Assembly: GCA_964396375.1 (NCBI GenBank)
Contig: CAYNEY010000032.1
Location: forward strand, 1-64,000
Direction of reading: 5' to 3'
Source of the DNA: FEN-1139 sp964396375
Lineage (GTDB): Bacteria > Myxococcota_A > Polyangia > Polyangiales > Polyangiaceae
DNA: 64,000 nt
This document shows, one piece after another, positions 31,281-40,770 of the stretch. Positions within the stretch are counted from its first letter, which is position 1. Every line of letters begins with the position of its first letter. Below the pieces are notes generated by a model. The model did no database searches. It saw nothing but the letters and a program-made list of their open reading frames with translations, and was not told the DNA's origin. Both the position numbers and the translations under genes were made by a program.

Positions 31281-32166
31281 TCGCGTTCGTGTCACTCACC
31301 CGCTCCTTGGCTTCGCTTGCATAGACAGAACGCGGGAAGCGGGACAGTAGCCGTTGCCACGCCGCGCGCGCCAGCGTTGGCCGACCGAGGCGCGACAGAG
31401 CACGAGCCCGACCCAGCAACGCCTCTTCCTCGAGTGGTCCCCCGCCCTCGAGATAGTGGCTGAACTGGCCGAGGGCGGCGCGCGCTTCGCCCCGTGCGAG
31501 GTAGAGTCGACCCAAGGAGACGTAGGACATGGTGGCTTCTGGTGCGCCGTCGAACGCCTGCTGCAGGCGCAGGTAGCGAGAGACGGCCTCGTGGGTCCGT
31601 CCCAACCGACGGGCGGTGTTGGCTTCGGAGAACAACTGCGCCGCACTCTCGGGTGGAGGTGCGGGGGGAGCTGGGGAGCGAGGCTTGGCGTCGCGCATGG
31701 CCGTGGATGCGGACGCCGCCGGCGGCGCAGTGGTGCCCAGAGATTCGCGAGCCGTCTGTCGCATCGCTGCGGGCGAAGCTGGCTTGGGTACGTCGGGTGC
31801 CGAGGGGATGGCCGAGGCAAGCGTCGTCGTGGGCCGGCCTCGTGTCGCTTGCCAGCCGATCCAGCCAGCGGCGCTGGCGCTGACGAAGACGATGGCGGCC
31901 AGAAGACCCAGGCGAAGTCCAAAGCGAGCGGGCCTCGCCCGATGCTGCCTGTGGCCGAGCGCCGCATCAACCCAGCGCGCGATTCTTTGCTCGTCACCCT
32001 CCTCGACCTCTGAGGAGGCGTCGAAAGCCCGTCCCAAGGTATCTGCGGTACGAAGCAGCGCCGATTGCTCGAGTGCTCGCCTCAGCTCTCGGAGCTGCTC
32101 TTGGGAGCTCGGACCGCGCCGCGCCCAGATGCTCAGATCTTCTGGGAATCTAGGCTGGTACTTCAT
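31267..32166 (-). CDS. Single-pass membrane protein with TPR repeats, candidate anti-sigma partner
   Basis: About 299 residues from ATG 32166 (MKYQPRFPEDLSIWARRGPS). An N-terminal cytoplasmic part of about 80 residues is followed by a membrane segment (LRLGLLAAIVFVSASAAGWI) and a Pro/Ala-rich linker. The C-terminal TPR-like repeats read FSEANTARRLGRTHEAVSRY, MSYVSLGRLYLARGEARAAL and LLGRARALSRLGRPTLARAA. It overlaps the sigma factor gene by 17 bp. Such a topology next to an ECF sigma is typical of membrane-bound regulators that hold the sigma factor. The anti-sigma role is inferred. Confidence 0.75.
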   Translation of the reverse strand: MKYQPRFPEDLSIWARRGPSSQEQLRELRRALEQSALLRTADTLGRAFDASSEVEEGDEQRIARWVDAALGHRQHRARPARFGLRLGLLAAIVFVSASAAGWIGWQATRGRPTTTLASAIPSAPDVPKPASPAAMRQTARESLGTTAPPAASASTAMRDAKPRSPAPPAPPPESAAQLFSEANTARRLGRTHEAVSRYLRLQQAFDGAPEATMSYVSLGRLYLARGEARAALGQFSHYLEGGGPLEEEALLGRARALSRLGRPTLARAAWQRLLSRFPRSVYASEAKERVSDTNANARD

Positions 32167-32815
32167 CATTCCCTCCTGCAAGTTCCAGCATCGCGTGATC
32201 GCCGTCGACACGTGCGCGCAAGGCCTCGAGGGCCCGACGCAACCGGCTGCGGACCGTGTTGACGGGGACCTCGGTCACCACTGCGGTCTCTTCCACGGTG
32301 TAGCCAAGGATCACGTGCAACACCAGGACCTCGGCGCGGGCAGGAGGCAGCTCGTCGAGCAGTCGGCGCAGGAGCTCACGCTGTTCCGCACGGAGGACCA
32401 GCTCCGAGGGAGCTTCGCCGGACGCGAGGTGATCGAGCTCGGTGTCAACCTCACCCGGGGCCGCGACGAGTCTCCGACGCCGGACGTTGAGGGCAGTCCG
32501 CGCGGCTACTCGACACGCAAAATGGGTGGTCGTGCAATCCCGGCGGAAACGGGGAAGGGCGGAGAGCAGGGCTATGCAGGACTCCTGAAACGTGTCCTCG
32601 AGGTCGGGGTGGTACCGGCCCAGGATCCCGCGGATGGTGCGCAACATAGAAGGCCCGAGAGCGCAGAGCAGCGTTCGCTGGGCAGCGCGTTCGCCAGCGA
32701 CCGCTCGCGACGAGAGCTGGGAGAGGGCGTCGCTTCCTGAAGCGCGCTCCCTGTGCTCGAGACCCTTGGCGGGCTCGATGGTCTTTGCCACGAGTCGCAA
32801 CATGCCCAACATCAA
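32150..32815 (-). CDS. ECF-family RNA polymerase sigma factor
   Basis: 221 residues from the ATG at 32815 (or the ATG at 32803). Region 2 is around IRGILGRYHPDLEDTFQESC and RFRRDCTTTHFACRVAARTA. Region 4 is DELPPARAEVLVLHVILGYT with the HTH VEETAVVTEVPVNTVRSRLR. Regions 1 and 3 are absent, as in ECF factors. It is first in an operon with a TPR membrane protein and an envelope protein, so it probably responds to an envelope signal. Confidence 0.9.
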   Translation of the reverse strand: MMLGMLRLVAKTIEPAKGLEHRERASGSDALSQLSSRAVAGERAAQRTLLCALGPSMLRTIRGILGRYHPDLEDTFQESCIALLSALPRFRRDCTTTHFACRVAARTALNVRRRRLVAAPGEVDTELDHLASGEAPSELVLRAEQRELLRRLLDELPPARAEVLVLHVILGYTVEETAVVTEVPVNTVRSRLRRALEALRARVDGDHAMLELAGGNDEVPA

Positions 32816-33238
32816 GAGTAGCGTCCGGAGGGAAAATGGACCCCATCAGAGCGCACATACGACATCCAGCGCTGCTTGTGAGCTGTGGTGGCTGAAGGGC
32901 GGTATTGTGGTGGTAGGCGTCGGGGAGCAGGGGAGAGGGATGAATGTGCTTGGTAGCCGAGTTGCCCCAGCTTTCCCGTTGCACTCGGTCATGCTCGTTG
33001 TCGTTAGATAGGTTGCTGACGACCGTCCTGGCCCAGCGCTCGATAGGGGCCGGCTGTAAGGTCGACATCTCTGCTGGAATCAGCCGCTGATATGGGATCC
33101 ACGCGTGAGTCTCGTCCCACCTGGGGTGTGCTCGCGCAGTCGACGTGCACGACGTCATGTTCCGGACCGACTCCGCGATGGTGCTCCCGGAGGGTGAAGA
33201 GCCGACCACCAGCGCGAGCGGTGGTCCCGCCTTCACCA
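32816..33238. other. Intergenic region upstream of the sigma operon
   Basis: 423 bp with no supported gene. It must hold the promoter of the sigma operon (minus strand). No motif is clear enough to place it. Confidence 0.4.
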
Positions 33239-33715
33239 CTAAAAAGCCCGGGTTCTCAGGCGGCGACGGCGTTCTACGTGCAGCCAGGCCAGGGTGAGGA
33301 AGTAGGCAGCGAGGCCGGCGCTGCTGACGAGCAGGAAGGCTCCGAGCGCGAGCTCGCGCCCTAGTTCACACAACGCTGCTCCCTCACCAAGCTGTTGCCA
33401 CGAGAGTCCGAGTCGGCGACCCGACAGCACCAGGCTTCCGATTTCGAGCTCGAGCCACAGGATGGGGACCGCAGTTGCAGCATTGCCGACCCAGGAGCTG
33501 AGCCAAGTCAACAACGGATCGACGGGCAGCACCAGCACGAGGCCCGCCCAGAGCAGAGACTGAAACCCAAATAGTGGGGTGAGCCCGAGGGCGAGCCCTA
33601 CCGCGATCGACCGCGCGAAACGTTCGGGACTGAGCTCGTCGCGGCGCAGCCGTGCGAGCGAGGTTTGTGCCGCCGAGACCAGGTGCCGAAAGCCGGCGAT
33701 GAGCTGCTGCTTCAC
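33239..33715 (-). CDS. DUF2062 membrane protein
   Basis: 158 residues from ATG 33715 (MKQQLIAGFRHLVSAAQTSL). The DUF2062 pattern is visible: PERFARSIAVGLALGLTPLF, GFQSLLWAGLVLVLPVDPLL, and the glycine-asparagine turn SSWVGNAATAVPILWLELEI. A last hydrophobic helix (ALGAFLLVSSAGLAAYFLTL) precedes the basic end RRRRLRTRAF. Predicted to have four membrane helices in the inner membrane. DUF2062 proteins often sit with lipid or polysaccharide synthesis genes. Here it stands alone. Confidence 0.85.
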   Translation of the reverse strand: MKQQLIAGFRHLVSAAQTSLARLRRDELSPERFARSIAVGLALGLTPLFGFQSLLWAGLVLVLPVDPLLTWLSSWVGNAATAVPILWLELEIGSLVLSGRRLGLSWQQLGEGAALCELGRELALGAFLLVSSAGLAAYFLTLAWLHVERRRRLRTRAF

Positions 33716-34159
33716 CCGCGTGCCCTACTCGAACTCTGGGGCAACGGCTTATAGACCGCGTGACGATTGAACGACAGTCGCGTGGCAAGTGGGCAGAGTG
33801 GCTCTGGTGCTCGCGCGCCCGGTGTGGCGTTGACGAACGACATTGTCTGGGGCCCCTGTGGGGATCTGAAATACGAGTTCGGCGCGGTGAGCTGTCCGGG
33901 GCCCAGCTGCTCATTGACCGAGTCCCTCGCCAGCGAGCTGACTTGTTCGTGAGTGAGCGTCACGCGCACCTTCCGAACTGAGACTAGGTGCTCTCGGGGA
34001 CGAGTTTGGCTCGTGCCGAGCTTCTCGCCTCCACCCCGCGAGCCCAGACGGTCGTTGCCCCGCAGCGCACATCGGTCGGCGTTGCACCGAGCGTCCTTCA
34101 CCCCCTCGTTCCTCTTCGCCTAGGAAAAGCGCGGAAAACCTGGTATCGTGGAGGGGATC
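33716..34159. other. Divergent intergenic region
   Basis: 444 bp between the DUF2062 gene and the mutase. A short open frame at 33767-33952 (with VALTNDIVWGPCGDLKYEFG) looks like a secreted-protein fragment but is too weak to call. GGAGGGG at about 34150 is the ribosome binding site of the mutase. Confidence 0.4.
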
Positions 34160-35899
34160 ATGAGCCTTACTCCCTCCCTCGAACAGCTGGTGGCCGAGGC
34201 AGAACGTTGGGTGGCCGACGATCCGGAACCAGCTACCGCTGGAGCTCTTGCCGAGCTGGTGGCGGCGGGTGATGAGGCGGCGCTGCTCGACGCGCTCCTG
34301 CCCGAGCTTGCTTTTGGCACTGCGGGTCTGCGCGGCGTGGTCGGTCCCGGGCCCGCCCGGATGAACACGGCTCAGGTGCGTCGCTTCAGCTCAGCTCTTG
34401 GGCAGAACGTGCTCGAGCATCACAGTGGCGGTGGTGTGCCAAAGGTGATGGTGGGTTGCGACGCGCGCCTCGACAGCCAGCGTTTCGCGCGGGAAGCGGC
34501 GCGCGTGTTCGCGGGGCTGGGGCTCGAGGTGGCGATCTTGCCCGAGCCGGCGCCCACACCGGAGGTGGTGTTCGCCGGAGGGCGCATTGGTGCCGCGGCC
34601 ACGGTGGTGGTCACGGCCAGCCACAACCCCGCCGAGTACAACGGCTACAAGGTGTATGGGGCGGACGGCATTCAGATCAACGCGCCCTTCGATCTGGAAG
34701 TGATGAAGAAGCTCGCGGGAACGGGGTCGGCGCGGAGCATCAAGCTTGGGGCGCTGGAGGAGCCCGAGCGGGTGCCTGAGAGCCTGAGCCTCGGGCGCGA
34801 GGTGCACCTTGGGTATGTCGAGTCGGTGCTCTCGGCACGGCGCCCGGGGGCGCGCGCGGGCAAGCTCAGCATCGTGTACTCGCCGCTCCACGGCGTGGGA
34901 GGCCGAGTGATGAAGGAGGTGCTCTCCCGCGCCGGCTATGCCCAGGTGGAGGTGGAGCCGAGCCAGTTCGAGCCCGATGGTCACTTCCCCACCGTGGCCT
35001 TCCCGAACCCCGAAGAGCCGGAGGCGATGCGGCGCGTGGTGAGCCTCGGAGCGGAGCGTCGTGCCGATCTCGTACTGGTCAATGATCCCGACGCGGATCG
35101 ACTGTGTGTGGCGCTGCCCGACGAGGCGGGGGTCATGAAGGTGCTCTCCGGCAACCAGCTCGGGATCTTGCTCACGGATTATCTCCTCTCCACCAGGGAT
35201 GGGTCCGGGGGGCGGCCCCAGGTGGTGTCCACCTTGGTCTCCACGCCCATGACCGCGCGCATCGCCGCGGCCCACCAGGCTGATTTCGAGACCACGTTGA
35301 CCGGTTTCAAATGGCTGTGGGGGACCATGCACGAGCGGCTCGCCGAGCCCGGGCGTCAGTTCGCCATCGCTTTCGAGGAGGCCCTCGGGTACTCCACCCA
35401 CCTTCGGGTGCGCGACAAAGACGGGATCGCGGCAGGGCTTCATTGCGCGGATTTCGCAGGAGCTCTGGTGGATGCGGGGGAGCTGCCCTACCGGCACTTG
35501 CTCGAGTTGTTCCGACGTCACGGTGCGTACGCGAGCCATCCGGTATCGGTGGTGCGTCCGGGGGCGGCGGGTCTCGGCGAGATCGCCGGGGCCATGGCCC
35601 GTCTCCGTGCCATGCGGTTCAGCACGTTGGGCGGGCGACGGGTGCTCGGGGTGACGGATTTTTCCGTGCCCGACGCGGCACGGCCAGTTCACCGTGGGCT
35701 GGCCGACATGCTGCTCTTCGAGCTCGATGGTGAGGCGCAGCTGGTGGTGCGCCCCAGCGGCACCGAGCCCAAGCTGAAGCTCTACTGTGACGCTCGTGAA
35801 GAGGTGCGGGTGGGGGAGGAGCCGGGGAAAGCGGAGGAGCGCGCGCGGGGCGCCGCCAGGCGCATCACCGAAGAGCTGCTGACCTTGGCAGAACTCTAG
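34160..35899 (+). CDS. Phosphosugar mutase (phosphoglucomutase/phosphomannomutase)
   Basis: 579 residues from ATG 34160. This start fits the GGAGGGG ribosome binding site better than the in-frame upstream start. Domain 1 begins with LAFGTAGLRGVVGPGPARMN, and the catalytic phosphoserine is in VVTASHNPAEYNGYKVYGAD near 154. The metal loop is VNDPDADRLCVALP near 309. The sugar-binding loop is FEEALGYSTHLRVRDKDGIA, and the phosphate-binding loop is VVRPSGTEPKLKLY near 525. The length and FGTAGLRG fit the PgcA-like alpha-phosphoglucomutase group. It interconverts hexose 1- and 6-phosphates for glycogen and cell-envelope sugars. Substrate preference cannot be read from the sequence. Confidence 0.93.
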   Translation: MSLTPSLEQLVAEAERWVADDPEPATAGALAELVAAGDEAALLDALLPELAFGTAGLRGVVGPGPARMNTAQVRRFSSALGQNVLEHHSGGGVPKVMVGCDARLDSQRFAREAARVFAGLGLEVAILPEPAPTPEVVFAGGRIGAAATVVVTASHNPAEYNGYKVYGADGIQINAPFDLEVMKKLAGTGSARSIKLGALEEPERVPESLSLGREVHLGYVESVLSARRPGARAGKLSIVYSPLHGVGGRVMKEVLSRAGYAQVEVEPSQFEPDGHFPTVAFPNPEEPEAMRRVVSLGAERRADLVLVNDPDADRLCVALPDEAGVMKVLSGNQLGILLTDYLLSTRDGSGGRPQVVSTLVSTPMTARIAAAHQADFETTLTGFKWLWGTMHERLAEPGRQFAIAFEEALGYSTHLRVRDKDGIAAGLHCADFAGALVDAGELPYRHLLELFRRHGAYASHPVSVVRPGAAGLGEIAGAMARLRAMRFSTLGGRRVLGVTDFSVPDAARPVHRGLADMLLFELDGEAQLVVRPSGTEPKLKLYCDAREEVRVGEEPGKAEERARGAARRITEELLTLAEL

Positions 35900-35909
35900 G
35901 CTGCTCGGT

Positions 35910-37250
35910 TCAGAGGGTTTCCGAGTCGTAGGGGATGACGTCGATGGGCGTGGCAGAGCCGAGTTCGCGGGAGAGGGCGGGGCCGAGCTCGGCGGCGGCA
36001 CCGACCACCGCCACCACCAGTCGCTTCGGATCGAGGCGGGCGGAAAGCGCCGCGTTGGCCTGCTCGAGGGTGACGGCGTTGATGCGCTCGACATAGCGCG
36101 TGTAGGTGTCCTCCGGCAGCCCGAGCAGCGGAACGTCGACGGCGAGGGCGGCGCGCTTGCTCGCCGTGTCGATCGCAAACGCATGAGAGCGGGTCAGCGT
36201 TCGCTTGGCGGCGCCGAGCTCGCGCCGGGTGATCCCCCCCTCGACCAGCCGCTCGAGCAGCTTCTGCTGAAGGGCCACGCAGGCCGCGGCGTTCTCGACG
36301 TCGGGGGTGGTCCAGAGGGTGAGCGCATGGCGTCGTCGTTCGAGGCCCAAGCTCGCGTAAGCGGAGTAAGACCAGCCCCGCTGGCTCCGCACCTCGTTCA
36401 TCAGACGTGACGAGAAGGTGCCACCAAACACGGTGTTGGCGACCGAGAGGGCGGTGTGATCCGGATCGTCGGGACGCGCCCCAAGCAGCCCGATCATGGT
36501 CTGGCACTGGGTGCGGCCGGGCTTGTCGACGATCACCACCCGGCGCCCCTCGGGAGGGGTGGGATCCACCAGCTGGTCTGGGGGAGCCGGTTGGTCGGGG
36601 TNNNNNNNNNNCCACTCGGCCACCGAGAGCGCTCGGTCACGGTCGATGTCTCCCGCGATCGAGAGCAAGAGCTGGCTGCGGCAGAAGGTGCTTTGGTGCT
36701 GCGAGCGCACCATGGAGTGGTCGAGCCGTCGAACACTCTGCACGGTCCCAGTGAGGTTGCGGCCGTAGGGGTGCGATCCGAACAGGGTGTGACGGAGCGC
36801 CCGGGCGCACAAAACCCGGTCGTTGTCGCGGGATTCGACCAGTTCGGCCAAGGTCTCGCGCCGCAGCCGTTCGAACTCCTCTTCTGCGAGCGAGGGCGCG
36901 GTGCTGGCTCCAGCCATGATCTCGAGTAGCCCATCCAGTGAGCGACTGAGGCAGGTGGCGAGCAGCGCGGTGGCCGAGCCATTGGCGTCGGCGCTGAGCT
37001 GTGCCCCGAGCCGATCGAGCCGGCGCTCGAGTTCGAGTAGGGGGATGCCCGACGCCGTGCGCCGCATCAGGCGCATGGTCAAACGACAGAGACCATCGGC
37101 GCCTTCTGGATCAGCGGCGGCCCCGCGCCGTGAATACAAGGTGAGGTTGACCAGCGGCACCGCATCCGACGACTCGATCACCACCGGGACTCCGGAGACC
37201 AAATCGAGCTTTGGGGCGAAGGGGCGGCTCACGAGGCAGCTCCTTCGCAC
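35910..37250 (-). CDS. M16-family peptidase-like protein, non-catalytic partner
   Basis: 446 codons in the literal sequence, across a 10-N gap at 36602-36611 that keeps the frame. It starts at GTG or ATG near 37250 (RRSCLVSRPFAPKLDLVSGV). The inverzincin motif is absent; the equivalent region reads RGAAADPEGADGLCRLTMRL. The C-terminal M16 domain carries GTFSSRLMNEVRSQRGWSYS, the typical R-Y motif half. M16B proteins often work as a catalytic plus a non-catalytic subunit, and the gene overlaps the catalytic partner upstream by 22 bp. Probably periplasmic or secreted protein processing. Confidence 0.85.
   Translation of the reverse strand: MRRSCLVSRPFAPKLDLVSGVPVVIESSDAVPLVNLTLYSRRGAAADPEGADGLCRLTMRLMRRTASGIPLLELERRLDRLGAQLSADANGSATALLATCLSRSLDGLLEIMAGASTAPSLAEEEFERLRRETLAELVESRDNDRVLCARALRHTLFGSHPYGRNLTGTVQSVRRLDHSMVRSQHQSTFCRSQLLLSIAGDIDRDRALSVAEWXXXXPDQPAPPDQLVDPTPPEGRRVVIVDKPGRTQCQTMIGLLGARPDDPDHTALSVANTVFGGTFSSRLMNEVRSQRGWSYSAYASLGLERRRHALTLWTTPDVENAAACVALQQKLLERLVEGGITRRELGAAKRTLTRSHAFAIDTASKRAALAVDVPLLGLPEDTYTRYVERINAVTLEQANAALSARLDPKRLVVAVVGAAAELGPALSRELGSATPIDVIPYDSETL
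36602..36611. other. Assembly gap (10 N) in M16 gene
   Basis: Lies between AEW and PDQPAPPDQ in the M16 protein. The frame is kept by chance or because the gap is correctly sized. Confidence 0.95.
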
Positions 37251-38599
37251 ACGGCCTTGCCGCGTACCCGCACCTCGGTCCGCCGAGAAGGCTCGAGGAA
37301 GCGGCGCGCCGCGCGCAGCAGATCCGAGCCGTTGAGGCGTCGCATCAATCCCAGGCGTTCGATGGGCAGAAGTGGCCGCGCCGTCACCGTGTCGTAGAAG
37401 CCGAAGGTCGAGGCGCGGCCCTCGGCGGTCTCGAGGGAGCCGTAGAGTTGGAGCTCGAGGTGGGCGAGGGCTCGTTCCAGCTCCTCGGGTTCGGGGGGCA
37501 CCGAGCGGAGGCGCTCGAGCTCAGAGAAGACGATGGGGATGCTCTCTTCGACGGTGTGGTGCTCTCGCGCGGTGAGCGAGAGTTCGATGAGCCCTGGGTC
37601 GCGGAACGGACCGACCGACATGCGCACGTCGCTGCACAATTCGAGGTCGTGGACCAGCGGCAACACCAGGCGGGTGGGGCGCCCCCCGCACAAGAGCTCA
37701 GAAAGCAGGGTGACCGCCGCGTGCTCGGAGTCACCGAGGGAGGGTCCGTGCCAGGCCATCACCAGCTTGTCGAGGGCGCTCGGCTTCTCGAGCACCGCGC
37801 TCCGCACCGAGAGTTGGGGGGGCTCGGGTCGGGCGTCCTCCACGGGTAGGGTGACGCGCGCGAACTCGCCGTACGCGCGAGCCACCGAACAGAGCAGCTC
37901 AGGCGTCCGAAAGTCACCGACCACCACCAGCGTCAGGTTGTTCGGCACGTAGTTGGACCGGTAAAACTGCTGGCAGTCCAGGAGCGAAAGCCCAGCGATA
38001 TCCGCCTCCCAGCCGATGGTGGGAGTGCGGTACGCGTGCTCGGTAAACGCGGTCATCATCAGCAGCTCGCTCTCCGCACCCTCCAGCTCATCGTCGACGC
38101 GGTAACGACGTTCGTTCAGCACCACCCCTCGTTCGGTGGTGAGACGCTCCTCGTCGAGACGCAGGTGCCCGAACCGCTCGGCTTCCAACTCAATCACCAT
38201 CCTTAGCGCGCGCGCCGGGCAGTTTACGGAGTACTGGGTGAAGTCCAGCCAAGTGGAGGCATTGGTCTCCGCACCCGCCTCCTCCATTTTGCGATCGTAC
38301 TCGCCGGGGCCAAGATGCTCGGTGGCACCGAACATCAGGTGCTCGAAGAGATGAGCGAGCCCAGTCTTGCCCGGTCGCTCGTGGCGGGAGCCGACCGAAA
38401 GCCAGCTGTGGTAGGCGACGATCGGCGCTGCGTGGTCCTCGAGAGCGAGCAGGGAGAGTCCGTTCGGGAAGAGGTAGCGCTCGAGGGTCAAGGTGGTCGA
38501 GAACCGCGCGGCCTCGACCAAGACCGGGCGGATTTCCTGCGGGAGCGCGAGCACGGCTCGGCTCTGGGCGTGGGATGGCTTCGGGTTAGCGGGCTTCAT
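37229..38599 (-). CDS. M16-family zinc metallopeptidase, catalytic subunit
   Basis: 456 residues from ATG 38599 (MKPANPKPSHAQSRAVLALP). The frame continues upstream to 38743 but lies antisense to lepA. The inverted zinc motif HxxEH is in GKTGLAHLFEHLMFGATEHL, and the distal Glu is in the following helix around ELEAERFGHLRLDEERLTTE. The C-terminal M16 domain contains NLTLVVVGDFRTPELLCSVA. No signal peptide is obvious. It is paired with the HxxEH-less protein at 35910, as in two-component M16B proteases. Confidence 0.92.
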   Translation of the reverse strand: MKPANPKPSHAQSRAVLALPQEIRPVLVEAARFSTTLTLERYLFPNGLSLLALEDHAAPIVAYHSWLSVGSRHERPGKTGLAHLFEHLMFGATEHLGPGEYDRKMEEAGAETNASTWLDFTQYSVNCPARALRMVIELEAERFGHLRLDEERLTTERGVVLNERRYRVDDELEGAESELLMMTAFTEHAYRTPTIGWEADIAGLSLLDCQQFYRSNYVPNNLTLVVVGDFRTPELLCSVARAYGEFARVTLPVEDARPEPPQLSVRSAVLEKPSALDKLVMAWHGPSLGDSEHAAVTLLSELLCGGRPTRLVLPLVHDLELCSDVRMSVGPFRDPGLIELSLTAREHHTVEESIPIVFSELERLRSVPPEPEELERALAHLELQLYGSLETAEGRASTFGFYDTVTARPLLPIERLGLMRRLNGSDLLRAARRFLEPSRRTEVRVRGKAVCEGAAS

Positions 38600-38604
38600 A
38601 GGGG

Positions 38605-40413
38605 TCAGTTGTCGTCCAGCTTGAGGATCGCGAGGAAGGCTTCCTGGGGGACCTCGACGCTGCCCACGGACTTCATGCGTCGCTTGCCCTCTTTCTGCTT
38701 CTCGAGCAGCTTGCGCTTCCGCGTGATGTCGCCGCCGTAGCACTTGGCGGTGACGTCCTTACGCATGGCGCGTACCGTCTCGCGGCTGATGATCTTGGAG
38801 CCGAGGGCTGCCTGCACCGCCACCTCGTACTGTTGGCGTGGGATCAGCTCTTTTAGCTTCTTGGCCAGCTCACGGCCGCGATGGTAGGCGGTGTCGCGGT
38901 GCACGATCACGCTGAGCGCGTCCAGGGCCTCACCGTTCACCAGCATGTCCAGCTTGACCAGGCTGTCCTGTCGATAGCCGGTGAGTTCGTAGTCGAGGCT
39001 GGCGTAGCCGCGCGAGGTGCTCTTCAGCTTGTCGTGGAAATCCAAGATCACCTCGGCGAGTGGCATCTCGTAGCTTACGATCACATGATCGGTGGTCGCG
39101 TAGTGGATGCCGAGCTGGATCCCCCGACGGGCCTCGCAGAGGGCAACCACCGGACCCACGTGCTCGGCGGGCACGTGGATGGTCACCTTCATGATAGGCT
39201 CCTCGATCCGTTCGAGATCGCCGGGTGCCGGCATGCGCGAGGGATTGTCGACCTGCACGGTCTCCCCGGTCTTGGTCGTGGCCCGGTAGACCACGCTCGG
39301 GGCGGTGGTGATGAGATCGAGGTTGTACTCGCGCTCCAAGCGCTCCTGGACGATCTCCATGTGGAGCAACCCGAGGAAGCCGCACCGGAATCCGAAGCCG
39401 AGGGCCTCGGATTTGTCTGGCTCGAACTGGAAGGAGGCGTCGTTCAGATGCAGCTTGCTGAGAGCATCGCGGAGGTTTTCATAGGCCGCCGAGTCGGTCG
39501 GGTAGATCCCGGCATAGACCATGGGCTTCACCTCCTGGAAACCCGGGAGCGGTTCACTGGCCGGACGGCGCGCGAGGGTGATGGTGTCCCCAACCCGGGT
39601 CTCATCCACGCTCTTGATGTTCCCGGCGACGAAGCCCACCTCGCCCGGGCCTAGCTCCTCGAGCTCGGTGGGGTGGGGCGCGAAGCAGCCTATGGAAGTT
39701 ATCTCGAACTTCCTCCCCGTCGACATCAGCTGGATTTCATCGCCCCGTCGGAGCTGCCCATCCATCACGCGCACGTTCATCACCGCGCCACGGTAGCTGT
39801 CGTACCAGGAGTCGAACACCAAGGCGCGGAGAGGTGCCGCCGGATCGCCTGAAGGCGGAGGGACACGCGCCACCACCGCCTCCAAAATATCCGCAATCCC
39901 GATCCCGGTCTTGGCGCTTGCGAAAATCGCACCGCTGCAATCCAGGCCCACGATCTCTTCGATCTGCTCGGCGACGCGATCGACGTCCGCCGAGGGCAGA
40001 TCGATCTTGTTTAGCACCGGGAGGATTTCGAGGTTGTTGTCGAGCGCCAAGTAGACATTGGCCACCGTTTGGGCCTCGACCCCCTGGGAAGCATCCACCA
40101 CCAAGACCGCCCCCTCGCAGGCGCGCAGGCTGCTCCGTACCTCGTAGCTGAAGTCGACGTGGCCAGGGGTGTCGATGAGGTGGATCTGGTAGGTTTCGCC
40201 GTCCTTTGCCCGGTATTTGAGCCGAACCGTCTGCGCCTTGATGGTGATCCCTCGCTCACGTTCCAGATCCAGCTTATCGAGGAACTGATCGACGCGTTCG
40301 CGTTCCGTGAGCGCACCGGTCAGCTCCAGGATCCGATCCGCGAGGGTGCTCTTCCCGTGGTCGACATGGGCGATGATTGAGAAGTTGCGGATGGAGCGAG
40401 GAGCAGTCGGCAT
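38605..40413 (-). CDS. lepA: Elongation factor 4 (LepA)
   Basis: 602 residues from ATG 40413 (MPTAPRSIRNFSIIAHVDHG). G1 is AHVDHGKST. G2 is around RERGITIKAQTVRL, G3 is DTPGHVDF, G4 is NKIDLPSADVDRV and G5 is SAKTGIGI. The LepA-specific C-terminal domain ends RKRKLLEKQKEGKRRMKSVG. EF4 is a ribosome-associated GTPase that back-translocates or remodels stalled ribosomes. The length equals the family norm. The gene lies 5 bp upstream of the M16 pair and could be cotranscribed with it. Confidence 0.98.
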   Translation of the reverse strand: MPTAPRSIRNFSIIAHVDHGKSTLADRILELTGALTERERVDQFLDKLDLERERGITIKAQTVRLKYRAKDGETYQIHLIDTPGHVDFSYEVRSSLRACEGAVLVVDASQGVEAQTVANVYLALDNNLEILPVLNKIDLPSADVDRVAEQIEEIVGLDCSGAIFASAKTGIGIADILEAVVARVPPPSGDPAAPLRALVFDSWYDSYRGAVMNVRVMDGQLRRGDEIQLMSTGRKFEITSIGCFAPHPTELEELGPGEVGFVAGNIKSVDETRVGDTITLARRPASEPLPGFQEVKPMVYAGIYPTDSAAYENLRDALSKLHLNDASFQFEPDKSEALGFGFRCGFLGLLHMEIVQERLEREYNLDLITTAPSVVYRATTKTGETVQVDNPSRMPAPGDLERIEEPIMKVTIHVPAEHVGPVVALCEARRGIQLGIHYATTDHVIVSYEMPLAEVILDFHDKLKSTSRGYASLDYELTGYRQDSLVKLDMLVNGEALDALSVIVHRDTAYHRGRELAKKLKELIPRQQYEVAVQAALGSKIISRETVRAMRKDVTAKCYGGDITRKRKLLEKQKEGKRRMKSVGSVEVPQEAFLAILKLDDN

Positions 40414-40554
40414 GATGGGCAGAGGAGCGAACACGGCTCGGGACGCGAACGCCCAGAGCCACAGCAGTGAGGGGGCAGGGGTCTAGCCCAAGGGCCAGGT
40501 CTTCACCAGGCGCGGTTGGTCTCCGCCCCACCCAACCCGCGAGGCCATCGGCCC

Positions 40555-40770
40555 CTACTTCTTGGTAGCGGTGGGTGCAGACGCCTTCGGGGGAGGTTCC
40601 ACGAGTGTCATCTGGCCCGGCAGCTCGTGCTCGTAACGCTTGAGAACCAGGTCGATTCCCTCACGGATGTACACCGCGACCGGAACCTTGGTGCGCGTGT
40701 GCAGGAGATGCATCCGCTCATTTTGTTCCGGCGTGATGTAGACGGTGGTGGAGATTTTCTTCCTCGACAT
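40555..40770 (-). CDS. Ribbon-helix-helix protein
   Basis: 71 residues from ATG 40770. The upstream extension to 40839 lacks a good start. MSRKKISTTVYITPEQNERM forms the beta strand and first helix, and TRTKVPVAVYIREGIDLVLK the second helix of an RHH (CopG/Arc-like) DNA-binding fold. The C-terminal tail is Pro/Ala-rich. It is probably a small transcription regulator. It lies 140 bp upstream of lepA and, in reverse, next to the AT-rich region 40860-40960, which may hold its promoter. Confidence 0.8.
   Translation of the reverse strand: MSRKKISTTVYITPEQNERMHLLHTRTKVPVAVYIREGIDLVLKRYEHELPGQMTLVEPPPKASAPTATKK

Noticed and set aside
33767..33952. Possible secreted small protein
   Set aside because: Short frame without ribosome binding site or family signature; kept only as a remark.
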